NCBI RefSeq assembly: GCF_014174375.1
Contig: NZ_JABEQE010000004.1
Coordinates: 1 to 64,000 of the forward strand
Source: Gluconacetobacter asukensis
Lineage (GTDB): Bacteria > Pseudomonadota > Alphaproteobacteria > Acetobacterales > Acetobacteraceae
Direction: 5' to 3'
DNA length: 64,000 nt
Under the pieces are notes generated by a model. It did no database searches and had not been told where the DNA came from. It worked only from the letters and a program-made list of their open reading frames with translations. A program made the translations under genes and the position numbers. Positions 41,985 through 50,886 of this stretch are shown piece after piece (within the stretch, counting starts at the first letter, position 1; every line of letters starts with the position of its first letter).

Positions 41985-42458
41985 TCATTTTGCCCGGGAG
42001 GGATCGTCCGCCGGGTTGACGTAGGTCATGCCGAAGGGGCCGACGCCGGAGACTTCCACCACGACCGGTGAATCGGCCGTCCGCAGGGCATGCGGCGTGC
42101 CCTTGGGCAGATGGACGAAGCCACCGGCCGCAAGCGCATCCTCCCGCGCGCCGGTAAAGCTCCTGCCAATGAAATGGGTGAAGCGACCGGATAGAACGGT
42201 CAAGGTCTCGTCCATATTATGGGTGTGGGGCGCGATCTGCGCATGCGCCGGCATCCTCACGCGAATGACGAACGGGCCGGGGGCAGAGGCATTTCCATAC
42301 ACATAGGAAATCTCGACATGTTTTGGAAAATCGGCTGGTGCTGCCACCCACCTGACCTGCTCCTGCGTCAGAACGATGGATGCATCATCGGCATGGGCCG
42401 ATCCGGCAGCCACGAGGCCCGCAAGGATCGGGAGGGCAAGAAGAGCGTTGCGGAACAT
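41985..42458 (-). CDS. periplasmic cupin-domain protein
   Basis: A 157-residue exported protein: signal peptide with cleavage after AAGSAHA (about residue 23), then a single cupin domain with motif 1 around HAQIAPHTHNMDETLTVLSG (His-x-His and Glu metal ligands) and motif 2 GGFVHLPKGTPHALRT. Similar proteins are annotated as DUF4437-like or general periplasmic cupins; the substrate is unknown. It lies 26 bases downstream of the aldo/keto reductase stop, on the same strand as that gene but reading away, so it may share its transcript end. Confidence 0.85.
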   Translation of the reverse strand: MFRNALLALPILAGLVAAGSAHADDASIVLTQEQVRWVAAPADFPKHVEISYVYGNASAPGPFVIRVRMPAHAQIAPHTHNMDETLTVLSGRFTHFIGRSFTGAREDALAAGGFVHLPKGTPHALRTADSPVVVEVSGVGPFGMTYVNPADDPSRAK

Positions 42459-42484
42459 TCTTTCCCGTCCTTCTCAAGTGCCGC

Positions 42485-43327
42485 CTAATATGTGGACGGG
42501 TCCGGCCCGATCCGGCCATCCGCCCGATCCAGACCGGCGATCTGCTGCATATCCTCCGCATCGAGCGCAAAATCGAAGACCGCGATATTCTCATCGAGCC
42601 GCTTCGGCGTGGCCGATTTGGGAATGACGATCAGCCCACTGTCGATATGCCAGCGGATGATCACCTGCGCGGCGGTCCTGCCGTGTTTCCCGGCAATCTT
42701 CGCAATCACCGGGTCGTCCAGAACCCGCCCCTGGCCGAGCGGGCTCCAGGATTCGGTCCTGATCCCATGAGCCTCATTGACGGCACGCAGCGCACGCTGC
42801 TGAAAACGCGGATGCAGTTCGATCTGGTTGACCGCCGGCACCACACCCGTCGCATCGATGATGCGCGCCAGATCCTCGGCCCGGAAATTCGACACGCCGA
42901 TCGATTTCACCCGCCCCTCCTGCCGAAGCGCGACCATCGCCTTCCAGGTCTCGACGAACCGCCCCTCGGCAGGCTTGGGCCAGTGGATCAGATAGAGGTC
43001 GAGCCTCTCGCGGCGCAGCCTGCGCAGGCTGGCATCGAACGCCCGCAACGTCGTGTCATAACCCTGCTCATCATTCCGGATCTTGGTCGTCACATAGATG
43101 TCGGGCCGGCCTGCCAGCCCCTCTCCCACGCCCTCTTCGTTGCCATAGATCGCGGCCGTGTCCACGGCCAGATACCCGGCCGCGACCGCATGCCGCACGA
43201 TCGCCGCCGTCTCCCCGGCCGGCGTCTGCCACACGCCAAGGCCCATCTGCGGCATCGTCGTGCCGTCATTGAGCGGGATATGCGGCTGGGCACGCTTGCT
43301 GCCGGGCGTATGGGGCATGTCGTTCAT
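42485..43327 (-). CDS. aldo/keto reductase, 2,5-diketo-D-gluconate reductase-like
   Basis: A 280-residue TIM-barrel reductase of the AKR5 type. Family features: MGLGVWQTP, the catalytic VDTAAIYGNEEGVG (Asp and Tyr), VTTKI with the lysine, DLYLIHWPKP with the histidine, and cofactor-binding GVSNF and IPKSATPKRLDEN. It reduces keto sugars such as 2,5-diketogluconate or small ketones with NADPH in the cytoplasm, a sensible activity in a gluconate-forming acetic acid bacterium. Its 3' end is duplicated at 40276-40352. No SD stands out before the chosen start (MNDMPHT). Confidence 0.9.
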   Translation of the reverse strand: MNDMPHTPGSKRAQPHIPLNDGTTMPQMGLGVWQTPAGETAAIVRHAVAAGYLAVDTAAIYGNEEGVGEGLAGRPDIYVTTKIRNDEQGYDTTLRAFDASLRRLRRERLDLYLIHWPKPAEGRFVETWKAMVALRQEGRVKSIGVSNFRAEDLARIIDATGVVPAVNQIELHPRFQQRALRAVNEAHGIRTESWSPLGQGRVLDDPVIAKIAGKHGRTAAQVIIRWHIDSGLIVIPKSATPKRLDENIAVFDFALDAEDMQQIAGLDRADGRIGPDPSTY

Positions 43328-43661
43328 CTTCCGTCTCTCATCCTCTCTTCATGATCGTTTCACGACGCCACGGCCGCTCGCGAGCCGCCTGAAAACCACG
43401 TCCTCCATCTATTCTCGAATAATGGCGATTTTGTATCGTTTTATTAAAAACCGGAAAACTCTTCCCAGGCAGTGCAAAGCCCGCACGCTGCCTGATGACG
43501 ATTCCACGTTTTCGAGGAAAACCCAACTGTTTCCTTTTTCTTCCAAAATCCGGCCTGTCTCGCCCCTTCAAGAGATCGTGTAAAAGAAAATCCCGTCTCC
43601 CCTTGTCCGGCGCACGATCGTGCCGACCTACCCACCGTGGTCCAAGCAACAGGAGGCCATC

Positions 43662-44036
43662 ATGGCGGATACCACAACCAGAATTGACGAGACGCACGAA
43701 CTCATCGCCTCCGACAAGGTCGAGGGCACGGCGGTCTATTCACCAGCCGACGAAAAGCTGGGAACGATCAGTCACTTCATGGTCGATAAACAGACCGGCC
43801 ACGTGGCCTATGCCGTCATGAGTTTCGGCGGCTTTCTCGGAATGGGCAACAGCTACCACCCCCTTCCATGGCGGGCCCTGCACTACGACGTGAATCGTCA
43901 GGGTTATGTCGTCGACCTGACACCGGATCAGCTGAAGGGGGCTCCGAGTTACACCTCGGAAACCATGCCCAACTGGAGCGATCAACTATACGGTCACCAG
44001 ATCGACAAATATTACGAAGGCCCCCTGGGGCATTAA
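43662..44036 (+). CDS. PRC-barrel domain protein
   Basis: A 124-residue soluble protein whose ATG follows AGGAGG by five bases. One PRC-barrel domain covers most of it: DKVEGTAVYSPADEKLGTISHFMVDKQTGHVAYAVMSFGGFLGMG..YHPLPWRALHYD. It resembles stress-induced PRC-barrel proteins of alphaproteobacteria that bind or regulate RNA/membrane partners. It stands alone between the aldo/keto reductase and the GH92 gene. Confidence 0.88.
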   Translation: MADTTTRIDETHELIASDKVEGTAVYSPADEKLGTISHFMVDKQTGHVAYAVMSFGGFLGMGNSYHPLPWRALHYDVNRQGYVVDLTPDQLKGAPSYTSETMPNWSDQLYGHQIDKYYEGPLGH

Positions 44037-44177
44037 CGCCCTTCCGGGCCCAAGCGCGCATCCGGCGTGGCAACAGGCATGACGATGCAGCTCATGGCCA
44101 CCGCCACGTCGAGATGCCGCTCCCGATTCGAAAAATACAATATGAAGGAACAGTATTAACGAATCAGGGAAGGGGCC

Positions 44178-47100
44178 TCACCCGGGGTGCCCCAGCAGCT
44201 CGAACTCGCCGATCGTCGCCGGATGTGCCCCCTCAGGCCGCCAGCGATACAGAAGATGCGGGCGCGGGTCCGCGATCAGGTAGGGCCGGGTCTGCCGCTT
44301 CCATGCGAAATGCTGGGCCTCGCGATGGTCGATCACCGTCCAGTGCACACCATCATCCGATGCCGCAAGATCCCACGCCCGCGCACCATCGTTCGGATCA
44401 CCGCCCGACGTCACCGTATAGGCCAGCGCGGTCGCCGCATGAGGAAACACCGCCTTCAGGCCGCCGCCCGGCACCGGCGCACTGGTCATCGCATCATTGT
44501 CAAACAGCGCGGCAGGTCCCTCCGTGCGCGCCTGTTCTCGGTCTGTCAGGTCCACGGCCGGTTCGGGCATGGCGCTCCCACGGGTCAGGGAGGGCAGGGC
44601 GGCATCCGCCCCCGTCCCCCACGCCGACGGCCGGTCGCCCATCGTGAAATGCAATATGCCGCCAGCGGCGATGTCCGCATGGGACAACCACCACCACGTC
44701 AGATTTTTGCCATTCAGCGTCACGGACTGGATAAACCGCCTGCTGTCGCTCACGCCCGGCGCCTCGATCGTCAGGCGGTGCCCATTGTCGAAAGCAAGCT
44801 GCATCGTCTCGAAACGCGGTGCGCCGATCGCGTAGGTCGGCGTGCCGACCCGCAACGGGTAGAAACCGGCGGCGCTGAACAGCCACCAGGCCGACATCTC
44901 GCCATTATCCTCGTCGCCCGGATAGCCCTGCCCGATCGCCGTGCCGCGATACAGCCGGTTCATGACATCGCGGATCTTGTCCTCGGCCTTCCACGGCTGC
45001 CCCGCGAAATCGTACATATAGAGGATATGATGCGCCGGCTGGTTACTGTGGCTGTATTGTCCCATGCGGATATCATGCATCTCCCGCATCTCATGAATAA
45101 CGCCGCCATACGCGCCCACATGATAAACGCCCGGCGTCGCGAAATAGGCATCGAGCTTGCGGGCCAGGCCCGCGCGGCCGCCATAGAGGTTCATCAGCCC
45201 CTGCGCGTCCTGAACCGGATCGAACGCCATCGTCCAGGCATTCGTCTCCGTATAATCTCCCCCCCACGCCAGCGGATCGAATATGTCCTTCCCGGCGCGC
45301 CACGCGCCATCCGGCCGCCGCCCGACAAAGAATCCAACATCGCGGTCGAACAGATTGACATAGTTCAGCGCACGATTCCGCAGATACCAGGCCTCCGCCT
45401 CGAAATCCGCCCGTTCCGCCGATCCCGCACGCGCCATCCGCGCCAGATCCGCCGCCATCGTGCCGATCGCGAAATCATTGAGCGTGGAGGCACTGGACCA
45501 TGACAGCGCCTCATCCGTGTCGGTGTCCGTGTAACCCCGGAAGATGGAACGCGCCAACCCCTTGCGCCCCACACCCGGATCGTCCGGCACCACGGTCGCA
45601 TCCTTCAATGCCGCCCGGTAAAAGCTGGAAATATCGAAATGCCTTACGCCCTTGCCCCAGGCATCGGCGAAGGCGACATCGGCACTCGTCCCCGTCATCA
45701 GGTCCGCATAGCCCGGCGAAGACCAGCGCGCGATCCACCCGCCTTCGCGATATTGCTGCACGAAACCATCGATCAGCGTGCCCGCCTCGTCGGGACTCAA
45801 CAGCGCATAGGCGGGCCACGCCGTCCGATACGTGTCCCAGAACCCGTTATTGACGAAGAGCTTTCCCGTCTCGACCCGCGCCCCCGTATGCGTCTCGCTG
45901 TTCGGCCCCACCGGCGCCGCGAACGGGCTGGCATGCACGAAGGACGGCGCCTGAGGGCTGCCGGCATTTTCGTACGCCGCGTTCGGATAGAGATAGAGAC
46001 GGTAAAGATTGCCGTAGAGCGTCCTCTGCTCGTCAATCGGCGCGCCCGGAATCGCCACCCGCGTCAGTGTCCTGTTCCATTCGGCCTTTGCCGCCGCCGC
46101 CACAGCGTCGAATGTCGTCCCCTCCGGCAATTCCATCGCCATCGTGTGCCGCGCCTGGTCGATGCCGATCAGCGATGTCGCGATCCGCAGCGTCACCGGC
46201 CGGCCGTCCGAGGTATCGAACGCCGCCCATGCCTGCACATCGTCGCGCTTCTGGCCCGTCATGCGCCCCTGCGCCCTGGCGGGACGATCGAAGACGATAT
46301 GGACGAACATGCGCGTCGCCCCGGTCGACAGGTCACTGGCAACATCCGTGTAGCCATCGGCGCTCATGCCATCCTGCGCGATGACGATGCGCCCATGATC
46401 GCCGATATTGTCGAACGCGATCTGCCCTTCGTCACCCGTATAGGAAAAACGCATGATGGCGGCATGATCCGTCGGCGCAACCTCCGCGACGATCCCATTG
46501 TCGAGCGCCACCCGGTAACGATAGGGCAAGGCCGCCTCATGCGCGTGATCGAACCCTGCCGACCGCAGCCCCCGGTCGGCGGAGGGCGGCGCACCGCCCG
46601 GCACAGGCATGATCTGGAATGTCTGCCGGTCCCCCATCCAGGGGCTGGGCTCGTGGCTGAGCGAGATCGCCTGAAGCCTCGGCCTGTTCTGCGCGTCGTT
46701 TCGGTCCTGATACTGATAAAGCCAGTCGGAATTGCCGCGCGTGACCGGCGTCCAGAAATTGAATCCATGCGGCACGGCAACGGCGGGAAAATTGTTCCCG
46801 CGCGAATAATGGCCGTTCGCATTGGTGCCGCGCCGTGTATCGACCAGGTCGGCAGGCGTAGCCCCCTGCATATTGTCCGCATCGCCGATGCTGATATCAT
46901 CGAAATAGACGTGATAGGCCCCACCTCCGGGCCGCCCCGCCTGCACTTCGATCGCCGCGATACGCTTGTTGTGCGCGATCGCCCCCAGGGGCACTTCGAC
47001 CATGTTCCACTGATTCGGATACAGGCCCCGCCCCTGTCCCTGCGGGGTCAGCGGCGCGCCGGCCATATCCCGCGCCCCCAGTGACGAAGCCCGGGTGCCA

Positions 47101-47504
47101 TCGTCAAAGACGATATCGAGCGCCGTCCCGGTCGCAGGATCGGTCAGGGACAGCGGATCATCGACGGGAAAGATCATATAGCGCAGCACGCTGTCCGGCG
47201 TGATCGCCGCCCGCTCCGCCGGCGGCACCGTCTTCACGACCGCACGCACCGGCACGCCGCGCGCATCGAACCGCATCGCGTGCAGGCCCGTAAAACCGCT
47301 ATCGGGATGCGCCGTCACCACCTCATTTTTTCCCGGCCCCGCAACCAGAGAAGCCGCCCAACCCGGACCCGAGAGGGGAGGGAAGCTGCCAGCACCATCG
47401 AAGCGCTCGGACAGGACAGGCGCCCCCTTCGCGGCCGATACCACAGCGCATGCGGACGAAAGGGCGATCAGCGCGGCATATCCCGCCCCAAAATGGCGTT
47501 TCAT
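44178..47504 (-). CDS. GH92-family glycosidase (alpha-mannosidase-like), secreted
   Basis: About 1108 residues. A signal peptide (KRHFGAGYAALIALSSACAVVSA) precedes an N-terminal carbohydrate-binding-like region (residues 30-220), then the GH92 catalytic module with VDTRRGTNANGHYSRGNNFPAVAVPHGFNFWTPVT, HSNQPAHHILYMYDFAGQPWK and the hallmark GDEDNGEMSAWWLFSAAGFYPL (about residue 860), where the acid/calcium residues lie; a beta-sandwich with discoidin-like traits ends it. GH92 enzymes remove terminal alpha-mannose, often in a Ca2+-dependent way. The ATG at 47504 has AGGA nine bases upstream; 47510 is nearly as good. There is no polysaccharide-utilisation locus around it. Confidence 0.9.
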   Translation of the reverse strand: MKRHFGAGYAALIALSSACAVVSAAKGAPVLSERFDGAGSFPPLSGPGWAASLVAGPGKNEVVTAHPDSGFTGLHAMRFDARGVPVRAVVKTVPPAERAAITPDSVLRYMIFPVDDPLSLTDPATGTALDIVFDDGTRASSLGARDMAGAPLTPQGQGRGLYPNQWNMVEVPLGAIAHNKRIAAIEVQAGRPGGGAYHVYFDDISIGDADNMQGATPADLVDTRRGTNANGHYSRGNNFPAVAVPHGFNFWTPVTRGNSDWLYQYQDRNDAQNRPRLQAISLSHEPSPWMGDRQTFQIMPVPGGAPPSADRGLRSAGFDHAHEAALPYRYRVALDNGIVAEVAPTDHAAIMRFSYTGDEGQIAFDNIGDHGRIVIAQDGMSADGYTDVASDLSTGATRMFVHIVFDRPARAQGRMTGQKRDDVQAWAAFDTSDGRPVTLRIATSLIGIDQARHTMAMELPEGTTFDAVAAAAKAEWNRTLTRVAIPGAPIDEQRTLYGNLYRLYLYPNAAYENAGSPQAPSFVHASPFAAPVGPNSETHTGARVETGKLFVNNGFWDTYRTAWPAYALLSPDEAGTLIDGFVQQYREGGWIARWSSPGYADLMTGTSADVAFADAWGKGVRHFDISSFYRAALKDATVVPDDPGVGRKGLARSIFRGYTDTDTDEALSWSSASTLNDFAIGTMAADLARMARAGSAERADFEAEAWYLRNRALNYVNLFDRDVGFFVGRRPDGAWRAGKDIFDPLAWGGDYTETNAWTMAFDPVQDAQGLMNLYGGRAGLARKLDAYFATPGVYHVGAYGGVIHEMREMHDIRMGQYSHSNQPAHHILYMYDFAGQPWKAEDKIRDVMNRLYRGTAIGQGYPGDEDNGEMSAWWLFSAAGFYPLRVGTPTYAIGAPRFETMQLAFDNGHRLTIEAPGVSDSRRFIQSVTLNGKNLTWWWLSHADIAAGGILHFTMGDRPSAWGTGADAALPSLTRGSAMPEPAVDLTDREQARTEGPAALFDNDAMTSAPVPGGGLKAVFPHAATALAYTVTSGGDPNDGARAWDLAASDDGVHWTVIDHREAQHFAWKRQTRPYLIADPRPHLLYRWRPEGAHPATIGEFELLGHPG

Positions 47505-47736
47505 GGTCATGATTCCTGCGAATGGGATCGAACGAGGCCCATTCCGCCCCTCCGTCTCGGCGCCGCATGAAAGACCGGCCATACGCAATGATCAACCGGT
47601 CGCGCCTACGGCATCGGCGAGATGCGGCTCAGGAATGCCGGTCCATCCAGACATTCCGAGACCGATTTAAATCATCCATTCAGGAACGCGGCCAGTTCAG
47701 GCAACAAAATTCCAAAAAAAGACAAGAAGTTTTTTG

Positions 47737-47758
47737 GTTCTTTTTTTCAAAAAAGAAC
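47737..47758. terminator. T-rich inverted repeat (copy of 18911 element)
   Basis: GTTCTTTTTT (47737-47746) pairs with AAAAAAGAAC (47749-47758) around a 2-base loop. It lies 23 bases downstream of the DUF523 gene on the minus strand, so it acts as its terminator. The same arms occur at 18911-18933. Confidence 0.6.
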
Positions 47759-47780
47759 AGAAACAACCGCCCCGGCCCCC

Positions 47781-48269
47781 TCAGCCCAGAAGCGCCTGAA
47801 GCTCCCCAATCCCGCTCTCCGCGAAAACCCGCACGCCATGCGCGCGCAACAGCGCAGTCGTCACACCCACGCCGTCATGCCGCCCGCCGCCGAAGCTCCC
47901 GTCATAAATGAAGCGGCTCCCGCAGGACGGGCTGCCATCGGTCAGGATGGCAAACCGGCACCCATGCTCCCGGGCCAGGCTCAGGGCAATTTCGGCCCCC
48001 GCAATAAAGAGGTCCGACACATCCGCGCCGCCCGCTGTGATCACACGGGCCGTCCGCGCCAGCACCGCCTGACCGGACTGCCCACCGGCGATTTCGGCAG
48101 GCGGGCGCGGCACCGGGAAGCCCGCCGAAAGCTCCGGGCAGACGGGCACCAGCCGCCCTTCCGCCTGCCACCGGCCCAGGGCAGGGTGCCGGGCCGATTT
48201 GGCCCCCCCGTCATAGCGGACAGGGTGGCCCAGAAGGCAGGCACTGATCAGGATCTTCGCGTTCGCCAT
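47781..48269 (-). CDS. DUF523-domain protein
   Basis: A 162-residue cytoplasmic protein of the DUF523 family: KILISACLLGHPVRYDG (residues 4-20), VPVCPELSAGFPVPRPPAEI, GAEIALSLAREHGCRFAILTDGSPSCGSRFIYDG, ending GVRVFAESGIGELQ. Conserved cysteines (SACLLG, CPE, SCGS) suggest a metal or Fe-S site. The start at 48269 has TAGGG seven bases upstream. The role of the family is not established; it may modify or sense small molecules. Confidence 0.9.
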   Translation of the reverse strand: MANAKILISACLLGHPVRYDGGAKSARHPALGRWQAEGRLVPVCPELSAGFPVPRPPAEIAGGQSGQAVLARTARVITAGGADVSDLFIAGAEIALSLAREHGCRFAILTDGSPSCGSRFIYDGSFGGGRHDGVGVTTALLRAHGVRVFAESGIGELQALLG

Positions 48270-48308
48270 GGCCAACCCTACCATGGCAGCGGACAGATCG
48301 TTACCGCC

Positions 48309-49427
48309 TCAAACGAGTTCGGCCAGCGCCGCGCGGTCGAAACCCTTCAGATTCTCATGGTCCCCGGCCTTGACCTTCACCACCCAGTCGGGATCGCTGA
48401 GCAGCGCACGGCCGACCGCAATCAGGTCGAACTCATCACGTTCCATCCGCGCGATCAGCGGCGCGATCCCGGTCGAATCCGCACCTTCCCCGCTGAAGGT
48501 CGCCACCACATCCCCCGACAGCCCGACCGAACCGACACTGATGGTCGCGGCTCCCGTCAGCTTCTTCGCCCAGCCGGCAAAATTCAGGCCGTTCTCGCCG
48601 TCGATTTCCGGAAATTCGGGTTCCCAGAAGCGCCGCTGCGAGCAATGCAGAATGTCCACACCGGCCTCGACCAGGGGCGCCAGCCAGTCCGTCATCAGGT
48701 CCGGCGTCTCGGCCAACCGGGCGGCAAAATCCTGCTGCTTCCACTGGCTGACGCGCAGGATGATGGGGAAATCATCGCCCACGGCCCGCCGCACGGCCGC
48801 AACCACCTCGGCCGCAAAGCGCGACCGTTCCCGGATGCTGGCACCGCCATAGCGGTCGGTCCGCCCATTGGTGCCCGACCAGAAGAACTGGTCGATCAGA
48901 TACCCATGCGCCCCATGAAGCTCCAGCGTGTCGAATCCAAGCCTCTTGGCCTCCACGGCCGCCTTCGCGAATGCCGCCACCGTGTCGGCAATCGCTTCCT
49001 CGCTCATCGCCTCGCCACGCGGCGCCTCGGGGGCCAGCAGGCCGGACGGGCTTTCGATTGGCGTGTCCGGCTGCCAGCCGGTCATGCCCGGCATGGACCC
49101 GGTATGCCAGATCTGCGGCCCCATGCGCCCGCCGGCTTCATGCACGGCATCGATCACCTGCTTCCACCCCGCAAGGGCTGCGTCCCCATGGAAGAAGGGA
49201 ATGGTGGGCTCGTTGCGCGCGGTCGGCCGATCGATCACGGTCCCTTCGGACAGGATCAGCCCCACCTCCCGCTCGGCGCGGCGGCGATAATAGGCGGCAT
49301 TGGCCTCTCCCGGCACGCCCTCGGGCGCGAACATCCGGGTCATGGGGGCCATGACGATCCGGTTCTTGAGTTCGAGCCCCTTGAGGCGGAAGGGGCGAAA
49401 AAGCACGCTGTTTTCGGCACGAGACAT
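48309..49427 (-). CDS. NADH:flavin oxidoreductase, Old Yellow Enzyme family
   Basis: A 372-residue FMN enzyme of the OYE superfamily (a branch distinct from the gene at 20479). Motifs: LKNRIVMAPMTRMFAPEGVPG, GPQIWHTGSMPG, LELHGAHGYLIDQFFWSGTNGRTDRYGG (split, with His-x-x-His) and LIAVGRALLSDPDWV. The start at MSRAENS has GGAG eight bases upstream. It is divergent from an HxlR-type regulator, a pairing typical of quinone/electrophile response. Substrate not known. Confidence 0.9.
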   Translation of the reverse strand: MSRAENSVLFRPFRLKGLELKNRIVMAPMTRMFAPEGVPGEANAAYYRRRAEREVGLILSEGTVIDRPTARNEPTIPFFHGDAALAGWKQVIDAVHEAGGRMGPQIWHTGSMPGMTGWQPDTPIESPSGLLAPEAPRGEAMSEEAIADTVAAFAKAAVEAKRLGFDTLELHGAHGYLIDQFFWSGTNGRTDRYGGASIRERSRFAAEVVAAVRRAVGDDFPIILRVSQWKQQDFAARLAETPDLMTDWLAPLVEAGVDILHCSQRRFWEPEFPEIDGENGLNFAGWAKKLTGAATISVGSVGLSGDVVATFSGEGADSTGIAPLIARMERDEFDLIAVGRALLSDPDWVVKVKAGDHENLKGFDRAALAELV

Positions 49428-49458
49428 CGACAGGCTCCGTTGTGATCTCGTGGCGAAC

Positions 49459-49512
49459 GGTATACATCGTAGACCTGACGTCAATCAGGCACCTGAAGTC
49501 GCCCAGGTATAC
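49459..49512. promoter_or_regulatory. paired GGTATAC sites between OYE and HxlR genes
   Basis: GGTATAC occurs at 49459-49465 and 49506-49512, 47 bases apart, with a TGACGTCA palindrome between them (49477-49484). The 100-base divergent gap contains nothing else. GTATAC-type palindromes suit HxlR-family dimers, so these are probable operators for the adjacent regulator. Confidence 0.5.
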
Positions 49513-49527
49513 GCAAGGAAACCGCCG

Positions 49528-49902
49528 ATGATGGTCTGCAACCCCCAACGCTTCGCCGGCGATTGTCCCAGCCGCATACTCTTCGACCAGATCGCGGACA
49601 AATGGTCGATGATGGTGCTGGCGGTCCTCCACGCCGGCCCTTTGCGCTTCAACGCAATCCGCCGCCTGCTGGAGGGCGTGACGCAAAAGGCCCTCACCCA
49701 ATGCCTGCGCCGGCTGGAACGCAACGGCCTGGTCTCCCGCCGCGTGATCACGACCTCCCCGGTCGCCGTCGAATACGAAATCACCCCCCTGGGCCGCACC
49801 CTCCAGGACCCCCTCAAGGCCCTCTACGCCTGGACCTACGCAAAAATGCCGGAAGTCGAACAGGCCCGGCAGGCGTTCGATCAACGAAACGGGAAGGGGT
49901 GA
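49528..49902 (+). CDS. HxlR-family transcriptional regulator
   Basis: A 124-residue winged-helix regulator starting eight bases after AAGGAA. It has the HxlR layout: an N-terminal cysteine (MMVCNPQRFAGDCPSRILFDQIADKWSMMVLAVLHAGPLRFNAI; split), RLEGVTQKALTQCLRRLERNGLVSR and a short C-terminal helix. Cys4 and Cys13 could sense quinones or electrophiles as in YodB/QorR. It likely represses itself and the divergent Old Yellow Enzyme. Confidence 0.9.
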   Translation: MMVCNPQRFAGDCPSRILFDQIADKWSMMVLAVLHAGPLRFNAIRRLLEGVTQKALTQCLRRLERNGLVSRRVITTSPVAVEYEITPLGRTLQDPLKALYAWTYAKMPEVEQARQAFDQRNGKG

Positions 49903-50205
49903 GGTACGAGGGATTTTCCCGACCCCTTCTTTTTCGTAACCGTCCGAAACTGGCACGCTGCGCCTGCCTGGATTTTGTGCCCTGCGTTCAGCGAACTGAA
50001 CACGGGGCTTGCGATCTCACCTGCGACGGCGGTGCAGAAGATCGAAAAAATGTGCTAAATGGCGATTGAAATCATAGTTTAATCTTCCGGAGAATTCACT
50101 CTGCTCAAGAGCTCCCTGATTATATCCGTTTTCAGGAAGCCCATATGCACTCGAGAATATCTCAAGTGAGGCGACGCTGGTCCTTTTTTGAGTTTTTCCC
50201 TTGGC
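49903..50205. other. gap between HxlR and ArsR genes
   Basis: No gene is supported. The region from 50040 to 50240 is AT-richer and contains TTCAGGAAGCCCATATGC and a Leu/Phe-rich out-of-frame string, but no SD-led frame. The ArsR-gene end (50206) is followed leftward by short inverted segments and a T-rich tract that could terminate it. Confidence 0.4.
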
Positions 50206-50886
50206 TCAAAGAGGGAACATTTTTTCGAATGTTCTCCGTCCCTTCTGGGTAAAGTGGACAACACGGCTGCGAGGGAGTTGCGTTGCCCAACCCTTCTGGA
50301 AAATAAAATCCATGAGGCCTCTGCCCAGTGAGCCACCCAGATGAAAACGTCGCTCGCTCCAGTCCAGACAGTTCCGGCAAAGCGGGGGACGCGCCTTGTT
50401 TACACCTGTCAGGTCCAGGCCGCATGAGACAAGAAAATCCTCCCCTTGCGTCGTGAGACTCAGCCCGTCTGGAGCAAGCGCCAGAAAGCCTCGTCCCATG
50501 AGGCTGTCGTACATCCGCACACCCGCTTCTCCGGCCAGATGCCTGTAACAGACTCGGGCTGCACGTAGGGCCGGATCTCGCGGTCCTGGGCGTGTCCTGA
50601 GATATCCTTGAGCCGCCGCAAACCCCATCATGACTTCCAGCAGATTTGCAACATGGGGCCCAGCTAACTGGAAATATCTGTGTCGCCCCTGGCTGCATCC
50701 CAGGATCAGACCGCCGCCCATCAGCTTCCGGACATGGCCTGACACTGTCGGCGCGGCAATCCCGGCCTCGCAGGCCAGTTCCGTGGCCGTCAGGGCTTTG
50801 CCCGACATCAGCGCGGTCAGGATGTTGGCGCGTGCCGGATCACCGATCAACGCTGCGACATGCGCAATGTCAGGACCTTCCTTCAT
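50206..50886 (-). CDS. ArsR-family regulator with extended C terminus
   Basis: A 226-residue helix-turn-helix protein: the N-terminal winged helix (HVAALIGDPARANILTALMSGKALTATELACEAGIAAPTVSGHVRKLMGGGLI; split) is classic ArsR, followed by a ~130-residue domain with several cysteines (CYRHLAGEAG, CGLDL, PPLCRNCLDWSERRFHLGG). This long form occurs in uncharacterised ArsR proteins. Its start overlaps the end of the flavin reductase gene. The cysteines might bind metal or react with quinones. Confidence 0.88.
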   Translation of the reverse strand: MKEGPDIAHVAALIGDPARANILTALMSGKALTATELACEAGIAAPTVSGHVRKLMGGGLILGCSQGRHRYFQLAGPHVANLLEVMMGFAAAQGYLRTRPGPRDPALRAARVCYRHLAGEAGVRMYDSLMGRGFLALAPDGLSLTTQGEDFLVSCGLDLTGVNKARPPLCRNCLDWSERRFHLGGSLGRGLMDFIFQKGWATQLPRSRVVHFTQKGRRTFEKMFPL

